A program made the translations under genes and the position numbers. A DNA stretch of 6,460 bases from Gorillibacterium sp. Lineage in GTDB: Bacteria; Bacillota; Bacilli; Paenibacillales; NBRC-103111. This document shows, piece by piece, positions 1-5,858 of this stretch (its first letter is position 1; the number at the start of each line of letters is the position of its first letter). A model generated the notes under the pieces. The model did not search any database, had not been told where the DNA came from, and saw only the letters and a list, made by a program, of their open reading frames with translations. The DNA is taken from contig JAIMBU010000165.1 in assembly GCA_023511325.1 (NCBI GenBank), positions 1 through 6,460 of the forward strand, given 5' to 3'.

Positions 1-1383
1 TCTCCCCACAGAACTCTCTACATCATAACGAAGCCCAAGCTCCTTCACCATCAAAGCGACGATTTCGAGACCAATCCCTGCTCCCTTTTCCGCAGAAGGT
101 TTATCCATTCCTGACCCATGGTCCTCGATAACAACGACCATCTGACCTTCCTTCTCCTCGATAAGAAAGCCCACATAGCGACCGGCTTTGGCGTGACGGA
201 CAATGTTCTGCAGCAGATTATCTACAATCCGATTCATCCAGCGGGGATCGACTAGCCAGTATACCGCATAATCCGGCAAGCTCACCTCTACCTCAAGCCC
301 CTCTGTTTCGAAGATCGGATACCAACTGGCAGCTGCTTCCCGTAATAAACGCACCATATCCGTAGCCTCCCGCTCAAGCGGATACTTTCCCGCAGATAGA
401 AGGGTATAGGAAAGCAGGTTGTCGATTAGCTTGTTCAGGTCATCAGATTTCGCTTCGATCAAGGCGATGGACTCTTGTCCATGCTCCGACAAGGCATCTT
501 TTCTCAGTGAATAGGCATGACTGCGAATAATGGTGAGCGGTGTGCGTAGATCATGTGAGAGGTTAGCGATTAATTGCTTGCGCAAGGATTCCTCCTGCTG
601 CTCCCGCTTTCGACCGGTATCGAGCTCGCCGATCATCCGGTTAAGGGCATGCTCCAATTTACCAATCTCATCCTCCCGCTTCACCTCCAGCGGAAGTGGA
701 ATGCCTCGAGTATCCAGAGTGCTCATTGCCTCTTCCAGCCGGATAAGCCGCCTACGAATTCGGTAGAAGAATGACCACGAGACAAACATGAAAAGAACAA
801 ACAGAATCGTCATGGTAACAACGAAAAAATAGGTCGTATAAAACGGGGTCTTGCTCCTTATTAGTTCAATCGGAACCTGTAGCACCATAAAGCCCTGCTC
901 CGGCTTTTCACCAATAAAAGCAACGACTGTATAGGGGTCAGCATTGATGCTTTTTTTCATAAAAACCACACTGTCACTTGCCGTCCAGCTCGCGGGAAGC
1001 TGTGGCTGGTTGGGCAGGGACAGCTCAGTTTGTCCGGCTCCATTAACCCAAAACATTCGCGCTTCCGGCAGCCGTTGCTTCAATACGCGTAGTTGCTGAT
1101 CGACTACTTCCGTTTTTTCACCGTCTAACTTGAGTGCTTCACGGTGCCATAGCTGCTCCATTTTTCCACGATTCGCGTAGGGATTAGGCTTAGGGACCTC
1201 ACCATAAACATATTGTTCGAGAAATTCCGGTAAATAATAGGAAACAGCAGTCATGGGCAGAACAACCGGCCATAAAAGTAGCCCCAACATGATGATGACC
1301 AAATATTGGACAAGTAAGGAATTTCTCCACCTTGTCCTCAGCTTCAGCTTGGTCCATTTACTCATATCTGTTTTCTTGTTCAT
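1..1383 (-). CDS. Sensor histidine kinase, HAMP-containing, two-component system (C-terminus cut by window edge)
   Basis: Membrane histidine kinase that would autophosphorylate and pass phosphate to the OmpR-type regulator encoded just upstream. The frame is open for 461 codons from ATG 1383 to the left edge. Residue numbers count from that ATG. A basic N-terminus precedes TM1 (about 22-43). An extracytoplasmic loop of about 140 residues follows, then TM2 (about 183-206) and a HAMP-like linker ending in EDEIGKLEHALNRM. The H box is NLSHDLRTPL with H277 as phosphoacceptor. The N box is DNLLQNIVRHAKAG (N389). The G1 box is EDHGSGM (D421) and the G2 box GAGIGLEIV. All catalytic motifs are intact, and only a short tail of the ATPase domain lies outside. 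ATG 1389 overlaps the regulator stop (ATGA) but has AAGGG only 1 base away; ATG 1383 has it at 7 bases, so 1383 is preferred. The extracellular sensor domain was not recognised and the stimulus is unknown. Confidence 0.93.
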   Translation of the reverse strand, partial: MNKKTDMSKWTKLKLRTRWRNSLLVQYLVIIMLGLLLWPVVLPMTAVSYYLPEFLEQYVYGEVPKPNPYANRGKMEQLWHREALKLDGEKTEVVDQQLRVLKQRLPEARMFWVNGAGQTELSLPNQPQLPASWTASDSVVFMKKSINADPYTVVAFIGEKPEQGFMVLQVPIELIRSKTPFYTTYFFVVTMTILFVLFMFVSWSFFYRIRRRLIRLEEAMSTLDTRGIPLPLEVKREDEIGKLEHALNRMIGELDTGRKREQQEESLRKQLIANLSHDLRTPLTIIRSHAYSLRKDALSEHGQESIALIEAKSDDLNKLIDNLLSYTLLSAGKYPLEREATDMVRLLREAAASWYPIFETEGLEVEVSLPDYAVYWLVDPRWMNRIVDNLLQNIVRHAKAGRYVGFLIEEKEGQMVVVIEDHGSGMDKPSAEKGAGIGLEIVALMVKELGLRYDVESSVGR

Positions 1384-1385
1384 AT

Positions 1386-2060
1386 TCATACCCTTACCCG
1401 ATAACCGATACCGCGCACCGTTTCCACAATCTCAGGACTGCTCGGGTCACGCTCTAATTTCTCTCGAAGATAACGAATATGGACATTCAGCGTTTTGTCC
1501 CCATCCATGTAAGGCTCCCGCCATACCGCTTCGTAAATTTGCTCCTTGGTGAGAATTTGATTGGGATGGTTGAGCAGATGTTGAAAGATCTGATGCTGTT
1601 TGCCGGTCAAAATAATCTCCTCGTTAGTCCGCGTGTCAAGAATCCGATGTTCCTCGGGGTATACAAGCAGATGCCGCAAGCTCACAACCTGTGCGGATAG
1701 CCTCCCTGACCTGCGCAACAAAACCTCGATACGAGCGATTAGCTCGTCGGGATGGAATGGCTTGGTCACGTAATCGTCAGCAAAATCTAACCCCGCAAGC
1801 TTATCTTCAATCGAGGTTCGAGCAGAAAGCATCAGGATGGGAAGGTCAGGATGGCTTTTTTTCATCCGTTGCCCAATTGTAAAACCATCAAGACCCGGCA
1901 GCATTACATCGAGAATGATTAGGTCACTGATCTCTCCGTATTCGGCAGCGTGGTCACCTGAAGTCAACCAAGTGACGACATAGCCGGATTCCTTGAGATG
2001 ATCACGAACCCATTCTCCGATCTGCTCATCGTCTTCAATATAAAGAATCTGCTTAGCCAT
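1386..2060 (-). CDS. OmpR/PhoB-family response regulator
   Basis: DNA-binding transcriptional regulator, 224 residues, normal for the OmpR family. The receiver domain spans about 1-118: acidic pair D10/D11, phosphoacceptor D51 in LIILDVMLPGLDGF, switch Ser79 in LMLSA, and K100 in TKPF. A winged-helix trans_reg_C domain spans about 125-224. It contains LTGKQHQIFQHLLNHPNQIL, the recognition-helix region LNVHIRYLREKLE and the terminal wing VETVRGIGYRV. ATG 2060 is supported by AGGAGG at 2068-2073, 7 bases away. The gene lies 20 bases after the DUF3900-like gene and 2 bases before the kinase, so the three are probably cotranscribed. One oddity: the usual G-A-D-D-Y before the conserved lysine reads F-A-D-D-Y, one residue short. 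The target genes cannot be told from the sequence; the upstream neighbour is a candidate. Confidence 0.95.
   Translation of the reverse strand: MAKQILYIEDDEQIGEWVRDHLKESGYVVTWLTSGDHAAEYGEISDLIILDVMLPGLDGFTIGQRMKKSHPDLPILMLSARTSIEDKLAGLDFADDYVTKPFHPDELIARIEVLLRRSGRLSAQVVSLRHLLVYPEEHRILDTRTNEEIILTGKQHQIFQHLLNHPNQILTKEQIYEAVWREPYMDGDKTLNVHIRYLREKLERDPSSPEIVETVRGIGYRVRV
1391..1395 (-). promoter_or_regulatory. Ribosome binding site that decides the histidine kinase start
   Basis: AAGGG on the minus strand lies inside the last codons of the response regulator. It is 7 bases from ATG 1383 but only 1 base from the overlapping ATG 1389. The spacing favours 1383, leaving 2 bases between the two genes, so translational coupling is likely. 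Confidence 0.55.
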
Positions 2061-2080
2061 TGGTCTGCCTCCTGCCGGTA

Positions 2081-3613
2081 TTAATTCTCTTCCCCTGATT
2101 CAAGCTCTCGTTTTGTCTGCTCGACCTTCAGCCGAGCTATAACATCCTCTAGCTCCTCCGGATGTAGCAATTCGATCGGCGAACGAGCTTTTTCAAACTG
2201 AAAGCTCTCCCCTTCAATCAAAACCACATAACGGCCGTTCAATTTTGCCAGATGTACGCTCTTGCCATACTCCTCCATCTTCGCCCGAACTGATACGCCA
2301 TCCAGCTTGAATTTCATCTCCCAATCAGGCTGAAGCTCGACGATCTGCGCTGCCGCATCAACAACCTGCTCATGATTCCACCGCTCCTGCAGCTCACGTT
2401 TCTCCCCTGCCGCCCAGATTTCCAGACGTGCTTCTTCCTGCCGCCTTGCGTCGGAAATCTTTCTTGGTTTACCTGTTGGTTGTTCATCTGCATTGTAAAT
2501 ATCGCCGATGCCATGGCTTTCCCTTATCCCGTAGCTTCGGCCTTGATCTAAGGCGTCACCGCTTCCATAACCACTAGTCATTCCGTACTCTCTATCACCA
2601 TCGTTATCTGCTCCACCTTCGCGGCCGAAAGCGCCGGGAACTCCACCAATACCTGACGGACCATTGTGCCCCGCGTACCCGCCTGTTTCACCATCTGCTC
2701 GCCCAGCACCTGCTTCATCGTCTGCCCCATGCTCCCCATAACCACTCGCTACACCATCTGCGCCATGCCCCGCATAGCTGCCTGCACCTGCCGCTTGTGC
2801 TCCAGCATGTTTATCGCTCTTGTTATCACTGTCATCCTGAACGAAGCGATCCGTTCCATTGCTCCAAGCGGTGTTATCGTCTTCTTCCCCAGCATTCGGT
2901 CCCTGCCACTTTGTCTCCATGTATTGCTGAACCATACCTAACAGTTGCTCCTCGACCAGCTCTGGGCGAGACTTCTCATAGGATACATACTTGAGGAAAT
3001 CCTCGAAATACCTGGCATGAGAAGCCTGATGGATCTTTAGCTCCCCTTCCTCCAGCATTCCCTCCTCCGGCATATGGGGATATTGGATCGATTTCATATT
3101 GCGGGCGCTGATCGCCATCTCCACTTGCGAGATCAAGCTTAACTCATCGGAGATGCGAGCAATATTGGGCTCAAAGTCACATTTCAGCACAAAAAGAAAC
3201 GGCTCATCAAAGTAGCGACTCAGCTTAGCCGTGGCAACGATAAAGGCACCTCCGCGCACTGCGCTAGTATCCATATAGGTCCGGATCAGATCGTCACTAG
3301 CTGTCTTAAAACCGTCTTTATCCGTTGCACTGCGCAGCCTTCCAAATAGATTATAATTCGGGTTGCCCGCAAGCTCGTAGCCCTCCAGCATGAATCGTCC
3401 AATTTTGGTTGGCGGGTTCTCCGTCGCAGGATTCACCTCTGCCTTGCGCTTGACGATTCGGGTAAACTCTCCATCCAAAAAAGCTTTGATCGCACTGTTC
3501 TCATAATCCTCACGGCCCAGCGTCTGGTAATGTCTGTATGTTTTTGGAGCATCCTGCTCGGTTCCTTCTGACTGAATGACAAAAAATGATAAGTAGCAAA
3601 TGCTAAAATCCAT
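2081..3613 (-). CDS. DUF3900-like protein with long Gly-rich insert
   Basis: A 510-residue cytoplasmic protein without signal peptide or membrane segment. The N-terminal part (about 1-235) and C-terminal part (about 381-510) look like a conserved Bacillota family that I recall as DUF3900. That assignment is from memory of segments such as FSICYLSFFVIQSEG, TSAVRGGAFIVA and MKSIQYPHMPEEGMLEE, not from a search. Between them, roughly 238-378, is a low-complexity, probably disordered stretch. The C-terminal part starts with a charged helix (about 385-415) and then beta-rich sequence, including KLNGRYVVLIEGESFQF. Function unknown; a distant resemblance to NdpA/YejK nucleoid-associated proteins is possible but unproven. 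ATG 3613 has AAGGAGA at 3620-3626. It is the first gene of an apparent operon with the response regulator (20-base gap) and kinase, so it may be a partner or product of that signalling system. Confidence 0.85.
   Translation of the reverse strand: MDFSICYLSFFVIQSEGTEQDAPKTYRHYQTLGREDYENSAIKAFLDGEFTRIVKRKAEVNPATENPPTKIGRFMLEGYELAGNPNYNLFGRLRSATDKDGFKTASDDLIRTYMDTSAVRGGAFIVATAKLSRYFDEPFLFVLKCDFEPNIARISDELSLISQVEMAISARNMKSIQYPHMPEEGMLEEGELKIHQASHARYFEDFLKYVSYEKSRPELVEEQLLGMVQQYMETKWQGPNAGEEDDNTAWSNGTDRFVQDDSDNKSDKHAGAQAAGAGSYAGHGADGVASGYGEHGADDEAGAGRADGETGGYAGHNGPSGIGGVPGAFGREGGADNDGDREYGMTSGYGSGDALDQGRSYGIRESHGIGDIYNADEQPTGKPRKISDARRQEEARLEIWAAGEKRELQERWNHEQVVDAAAQIVELQPDWEMKFKLDGVSVRAKMEEYGKSVHLAKLNGRYVVLIEGESFQFEKARSPIELLHPEELEDVIARLKVEQTKRELESGEEN
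2504..2803 (-). other. Gly/Ala/Asp/Tyr-rich low-complexity segment within the DUF3900-like protein
   Basis: Codes for residues 271-370. By direct count these 100 residues hold 32 Gly, 15 Ala, 9 Asp and 6 Tyr, with no lysine or tryptophan. A loose motif Tyr-(Ala/Gly)-(Gly/Glu)-His-(Gly/Asn) recurs at Y280, Y292 and Y313. An acidic, Asn/Asp/Ser-rich run (about 242-268) precedes it. The frame stays open and the flanking domains stay in register, so this is a linker or insert, not a frameshift. A flexible disordered linker is the simplest reading. Confidence 0.85.
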
Positions 3614-3675
3614 AATTATTCTCCTTCGAAAAGCTTCCTGTCCAACCTACGACTAACATATAGCTGGCACTTTGA

Positions 3676-3704
3676 ATTTTAAACTGCTTGGACCAAATGT
3701 TCAA
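3676..3704 (-). promoter_or_regulatory. Sigma-A-type promoter of the DUF3900-RR-HK operon
   Basis: On the minus strand, -35 TTGAAC (3699-3704) and -10 TAAAAT (3676-3681, five of six consensus bases) are separated by exactly 17 bases. The predicted start would be near 3668, giving a leader of about 55 bases. An 11-bp palindrome, ATCGGGCCGAT, lies at 3708-3718, just upstream of the -35 box, and could be an activator or repressor site. Confidence 0.6.
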
Positions 3705-3733
3705 ACTATCGGGCCGATGAATTTTGCCCTTTG

Positions 3734-3762
3734 TTGTGTACCTAACTAACAAGCTTTATACT
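3734..3762 (+). promoter_or_regulatory. Candidate promoter of the marR-family gene
   Basis: TTGTGT (3734-3739) and TATACT (3757-3762) are spaced by 17 bases. The -10 box is a good match, the -35 box matches only in TTG. The -10 box lies within the inverted repeat at 3749-3770. Confidence 0.5.
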
Positions 3763-3770
3763 TAGCTTGT
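3749..3770. promoter_or_regulatory. Inverted repeat, probable MarR operator
   Basis: Perfect 7-bp arms ACAAGCT (3749-3755) and AGCTTGT (3764-3770) flank an 8-base spacer containing most of the -10 box. A 22-bp palindrome over a marR-family promoter fits the usual autorepression arrangement of the family. Binding is inferred. Confidence 0.55.
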
Positions 3771-3797
3771 CATTCTGTGAAAGGAAGTGAGCTACCA

Positions 3798-4250
3798 ATG
3801 AAGGAATCCTATGAATCTGTTGGCAAATGGATCTCTGTTATCGACCGCCATACGCAAATGTATGTATCCCGCAGCTTACGCCACTTTGGCGTTGGAGCAG
3901 GGCAGCTTCCTTTTCTCATTCGCCTATATAAAATAGATGGTGTTTCCCAGGACTACCTCGCTAAGGAGCTAGTCGTTGATAAAGCTACCGTTACCCGTGC
4001 TGTTCAATCGTTGGAGGAATCCGGCTTGATCACTAGGCGACCCTGTGAGTCTGACCGACGAAAAAACCTGGTCTTTTTAACCGAGAAAGCTCGCGCAGCT
4101 AAAGAAGAAATTGAACGGGCGATGCAGAGTTGGACCGGTATTCTCACAAAAAACATATCAGAGGAAGAGAAGACTGTACTGCTCTCTCTACTTAAGCGTG
4201 CAGCGGGTAATGCAATGGAGGATACGAGTGCGAGGGAGCATACCGATTAA
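3798..4250 (+). CDS. MarR-family transcriptional regulator
   Basis: A 150-residue winged-helix regulator, a typical MarR length. The N-terminal dimerisation helix is about 1-30. The winged-helix core spans about 35-100: VSQDYLAKELVVDKATVTR places the recognition helix at about 61-76, and the wing carries ESDRRKNLVFLT (84-95) with the family's Asp-Arg-Arg (86-88). A long C-terminal dimerisation helix follows. The only cysteine (C83) sits at the wing. The start chosen is ATG 3798, because AAGGAAGTGA at 3781-3790 is nearly a full anti-SD match 7 bases away. An in-frame GTG at 3777 has no ribosome site. It is transcribed divergently from the DUF3900-like gene. Likely an autorepressor acting at the 3749-3770 palindrome; the transporter and GyrI-like gene downstream are plausible additional targets. 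Ligand unknown. Confidence 0.93.
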   Translation: MKESYESVGKWISVIDRHTQMYVSRSLRHFGVGAGQLPFLIRLYKIDGVSQDYLAKELVVDKATVTRAVQSLEESGLITRRPCESDRRKNLVFLTEKARAAKEEIERAMQSWTGILTKNISEEEKTVLLSLLKRAAGNAMEDTSAREHTD

Positions 4251-4309
4251 TCGGCTCCATTCCCAATATCGTGTTCTTCTGTTATTCTAGTTAACGACCG
4301 TTTAATCGG
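4243..4309. repeat. Two near-identical 12-bp palindromes between marR and the transporter gene
   Basis: CCGATTAATCGG (4243-4254, a perfect palindrome that includes the marR stop) and CCGTTTAATCGG (4298-4309, one mismatch) start 55 bases apart. Each could bind a dimeric regulator. In RNA the two copies could also pair with each other at 11 of 12 positions. No U-tract follows, so a simple terminator is unlikely. Confidence 0.5.
4260..4288 (+). promoter_or_regulatory. Weak candidate promoter for the transporter gene
   Basis: TTCCCA (4260-4265) and TATTCT (4283-4288), 17 bases apart, each match the sigma-A consensus at four of six positions. If used, transcription would start near 4295 and include the riboswitch-like leader. 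Readthrough from marR is the alternative. Confidence 0.25.
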
Positions 4310-4311
4310 CC

Positions 4312-4350
4312 CGCGGTTCGTAACCATCCCGCGTGATCAAAACTAGGAGG
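4312..4350 (+). promoter_or_regulatory. Candidate preQ1-I riboswitch (translational)
   Basis: Stem P1 is CGCGG (4312-4316) pairing with CCGCG (4329-4333). The 12-base loop UUCGUAACCAUC has the same length as the classic Bacillus subtilis preQ1-I loop. It begins UUC and ends with a C where the ligand-pairing cytidine belongs. A 3' tail AAAACUAGGAGG (4339-4350) matches the A-rich tail and CUA element of the class. Pseudoknot P2 would pair loop CGUA (4319-4322) with tail UAGG (4344-4347): three pairs and one G-G mismatch. That tail strand overlaps the AGGAGG ribosome site (4345-4350), so preQ1 binding would block translation. The downstream gene is a queuosine-precursor transporter, the expected target. 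The mismatch is the main doubt. Confidence 0.7.
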
Positions 4351-4358
4351 TATTTTTG

Positions 4359-5063
4359 GTGCTGTTCAATTTTTTATGGGGAATTTTTTTCATCATCGTG
4401 AACTTTGGGCTGTGGCTGCTCTGCTACAAGCTCTTCGGCAAAAAGGGATTGTATGCCTGGATCGGCTTTGCCACTGTGCTCGCTAATATCCAGGTAACCA
4501 AAACCATTGGGATGTTCGGGTTGGTTATGACACTGGGCAATACCATCTACACCTCGATCTACATGTGTACCGACTTGCTCAATGAGAAGTACGGCGCCCG
4601 CGCTGCAAAACGCGCGGTCTGGTTTGGCTTTTTCAGTCTGGTAGCGTCGACCATTATGATGCAGATGGCGCTGGTGTTCAATCCCTATGAGGGAGTCGAC
4701 ATAGCCCAGGAGCCGATGAAAATCCTCTTCGGTTTGATGCCACGGCTCGCTCTTGCCAGTCTAACCGCCTATTTCATCAGTCAGTTTCTCGATGTTCGGG
4801 TATATACCCGCCTCAAAGCTCGGTTCGCCAAATACAATCAGCTGTGGATTCGCACCAATGGCAGTACCGTTGTCAGCCAATTGGTCGACTCGTTGATCTT
4901 TTGCACGATTGCTTTTGCCGGGTACTATTCGCTTAAAGCCTGGCTAGAAATCCTGATCACGACTTATTTATTTAAATTCATTATCTCTGTCGCGTCTACA
5001 CCGGTGATGTACTTGGCTCGCAGCATGACTCCGCTGGATGATGAAGAAACTGTCGTTAAATAG
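4359..5063 (+). CDS. Queuosine precursor transporter, YhhQ/VUT family
   Basis: Integral membrane importer of a queuosine precursor (preQ0/preQ1-type bases), of the Vut_1/COG1738 family that includes Escherichia coli YhhQ and Bacillus YpdP. It is 234 residues from GTG 4359, normal for the family, with about six or seven hydrophobic segments. Signature regions are GNTIYTSIYMCTDLLNEKYG (60-79), the helix end with SQFLDVRVYTRLK (141-153), and NGSTVVSQLVDSLIF (167-181), whose Asn, Gln and Asp are typical. GTG 4359 lies 8 bases after AGGAGG. TTG 4356 in the same frame is only 5 bases away and is less likely. The leader carries a preQ1-I-like riboswitch, which supports the substrate assignment. It follows marR by 108 bases, and its stop touches a strong hairpin terminator. 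Confidence 0.92.
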   Translation: MLFNFLWGIFFIIVNFGLWLLCYKLFGKKGLYAWIGFATVLANIQVTKTIGMFGLVMTLGNTIYTSIYMCTDLLNEKYGARAAKRAVWFGFFSLVASTIMMQMALVFNPYEGVDIAQEPMKILFGLMPRLALASLTAYFISQFLDVRVYTRLKARFAKYNQLWIRTNGSTVVSQLVDSLIFCTIAFAGYYSLKAWLEILITTYLFKFIISVASTPVMYLARSMTPLDDEETVVK

Positions 5064-5117
5064 GAATAAAGAGCAGACCCGAACTAGAAATTGTAGTTTG
5101 GGTCTGCTCTTTATTCC
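5063..5117. terminator. Long hairpin terminator, probably bidirectional
   Basis: Perfect 18-bp arms GGAATAAAGAGCAGACCC (5063-5080) and its complement (5100-5117). A G-U pair and five more pairs (AACTA 5082-5086 with TAGTT 5094-5098) extend it to 24 pairs around a 7-base loop. The A-rich and T-rich parts of the arms act as the tracts of a bidirectional intrinsic terminator (GGGTCTGCTC followed by TTTATT). The last base of the transporter stop codon is the first base of the stem. Confidence 0.8.
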
Positions 5118-5224
5118 CCGATATAGGACATACTGCTGTCAACTTAGTTAGGTTAAGCTAAAGATAAAGTGGCTACCTCCCTGCGAAAACCAATTGTCAT
5201 GTCTAAGTAATAAGGAGATTAATC
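5118..5224 (+). other. Upstream region of the GyrI-like gene
   Basis: This 107-base gap must hold the gene's promoter, since a terminator precedes it, but no convincing -35/-10 pair was found. It contains an imperfect palindrome TTAGTTAGGTTAAGCTAA (5144-5161). Within it, TTAGTTAGGT is the exact reverse complement of ACCTAACTAA in the marR promoter. AAGGAG at 5212-5217 is the ribosome site, 7 bases before the start. Confidence 0.5.
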
Positions 5225-5857
5225 ATGAAATACGAATGGAGAAAACAAGCAAGTTCGCTCTACTTGCCCAAAACCGAGCCAGAGCTTATCACCGTTCCTT
5301 TGTTATCCTTCTTCATGCTATCGGGAAAAGGGAATCCAAACAGCGAACCTTTCGCTGAAGCAGTTGGGGTTTTATACTCCCTTTCCTATGCCATCAAGAT
5401 GCTGCCGAAGAAAGGGGTAATTCCTGAGGGGTACTATGATTACACCGTATTTCCTTTAGAGGGTGTCTGGGACTTGGCAAAGGAGGCACGTGGACTGGAC
5501 AAGCTCGATAAGAATAGTCTGATCTATACGCTGATGATTAGACAACCCGAGTTTGTAACTGCTGAGCTGGCCCAAACGGTTATCGAGCGCACTGGAAAAA
5601 GCAAGCCTCACCCGCTACTCGATAACGTTACATTCGAAAGCAAGGAAGAGGGAGATTGCGTGCAAGTGCTGCATGTAGGTCCTTACGACAACGAGCCCGA
5701 AACCTTTCTTAAGATGGAAGGGTTTTGCGAGGTAAATCAATTGCAACGAAAATCAAAGCTCCATCGAGAAATTTATCTTGCAGATGCTCGAAAAACCTCA
5801 GAAGACAAGTTAAAAACAGTTCTTCGTTTTCAAGTCGAGACACTCAGTAGCCATTGA
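5225..5857 (+). CDS. GyrI-like domain protein (SHS2 small-molecule-binding family)
   Basis: A 210-residue single-domain cytoplasmic protein of the COG4832/GyrI-like type. Family hallmarks are LYLPKTEPELITVP (12-25), SGKGNPN (33-39), LYSLSYAIKM (50-59), PEGYYDYTVFPLEGVW (67-82), MIRQPEFVT (104-112), VQVLHVGPYDNEPET (147-161) with the conserved HVGPY, and HREIYLADARK (180-190). These proteins bind drug-like or aromatic compounds. Listeria members such as Lin2189 have been reported as hydrolases of cyclopropane-bearing genotoxins, so a detoxification role is possible. That is family knowledge, not shown here. ATG 5225 has AAGGAG 7 bases upstream. The gene stands alone between two hairpins, downstream of a MarR gene whose promoter shares a 10-mer with this gene's upstream region. 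No HTH domain is fused to it. Confidence 0.9.
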   Translation: MKYEWRKQASSLYLPKTEPELITVPLLSFFMLSGKGNPNSEPFAEAVGVLYSLSYAIKMLPKKGVIPEGYYDYTVFPLEGVWDLAKEARGLDKLDKNSLIYTLMIRQPEFVTAELAQTVIERTGKSKPHPLLDNVTFESKEEGDCVQVLHVGPYDNEPETFLKMEGFCEVNQLQRKSKLHREIYLADARKTSEDKLKTVLRFQVETLSSH

Positions 5858-5858
5858 T

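Noticed and set aside
530..774. Two short plus-strand open frames in the kinase region
   Set aside because: They are antisense shadows of the HAMP and H-box coding sequence, which is intact on the minus strand.
1253..1552. Plus-strand open frame of 99 codons
   Set aside because: It lies antisense across the kinase N-terminus and the end of the response regulator, both of which have full domain motifs; no ribosome site supports it.
2504..2803. Frameshifted or recombined region in the DUF3900-like gene
   Set aside because: The frame stays open and the domains before and after it are in the same frame, so an in-frame insert or linker explains it better.
2666..2994. Plus-strand open frames opposite the DUF3900-like gene, rich in Cys and Pro
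   Set aside because: They are the complement of the Gly/Ala-rich coding segment and its flank; the composition is explained by that and no family is recognisable.
3777..3797. GTG 3777 as the start of the MarR gene
   Set aside because: It has no ribosome site, and the sequence it would add contains the near-perfect ribosome site for ATG 3798.
4356..4358. TTG 4356 as the start of the transporter gene
   Set aside because: It is only 5 bases from AGGAGG, while GTG 4359 has 8 bases and is a better start codon.
5137..5170. TGTCAA and TAAAGT as a promoter for the GyrI-like gene
   Set aside because: The spacing of 22 bases and the poor -10 match make it unconvincing.
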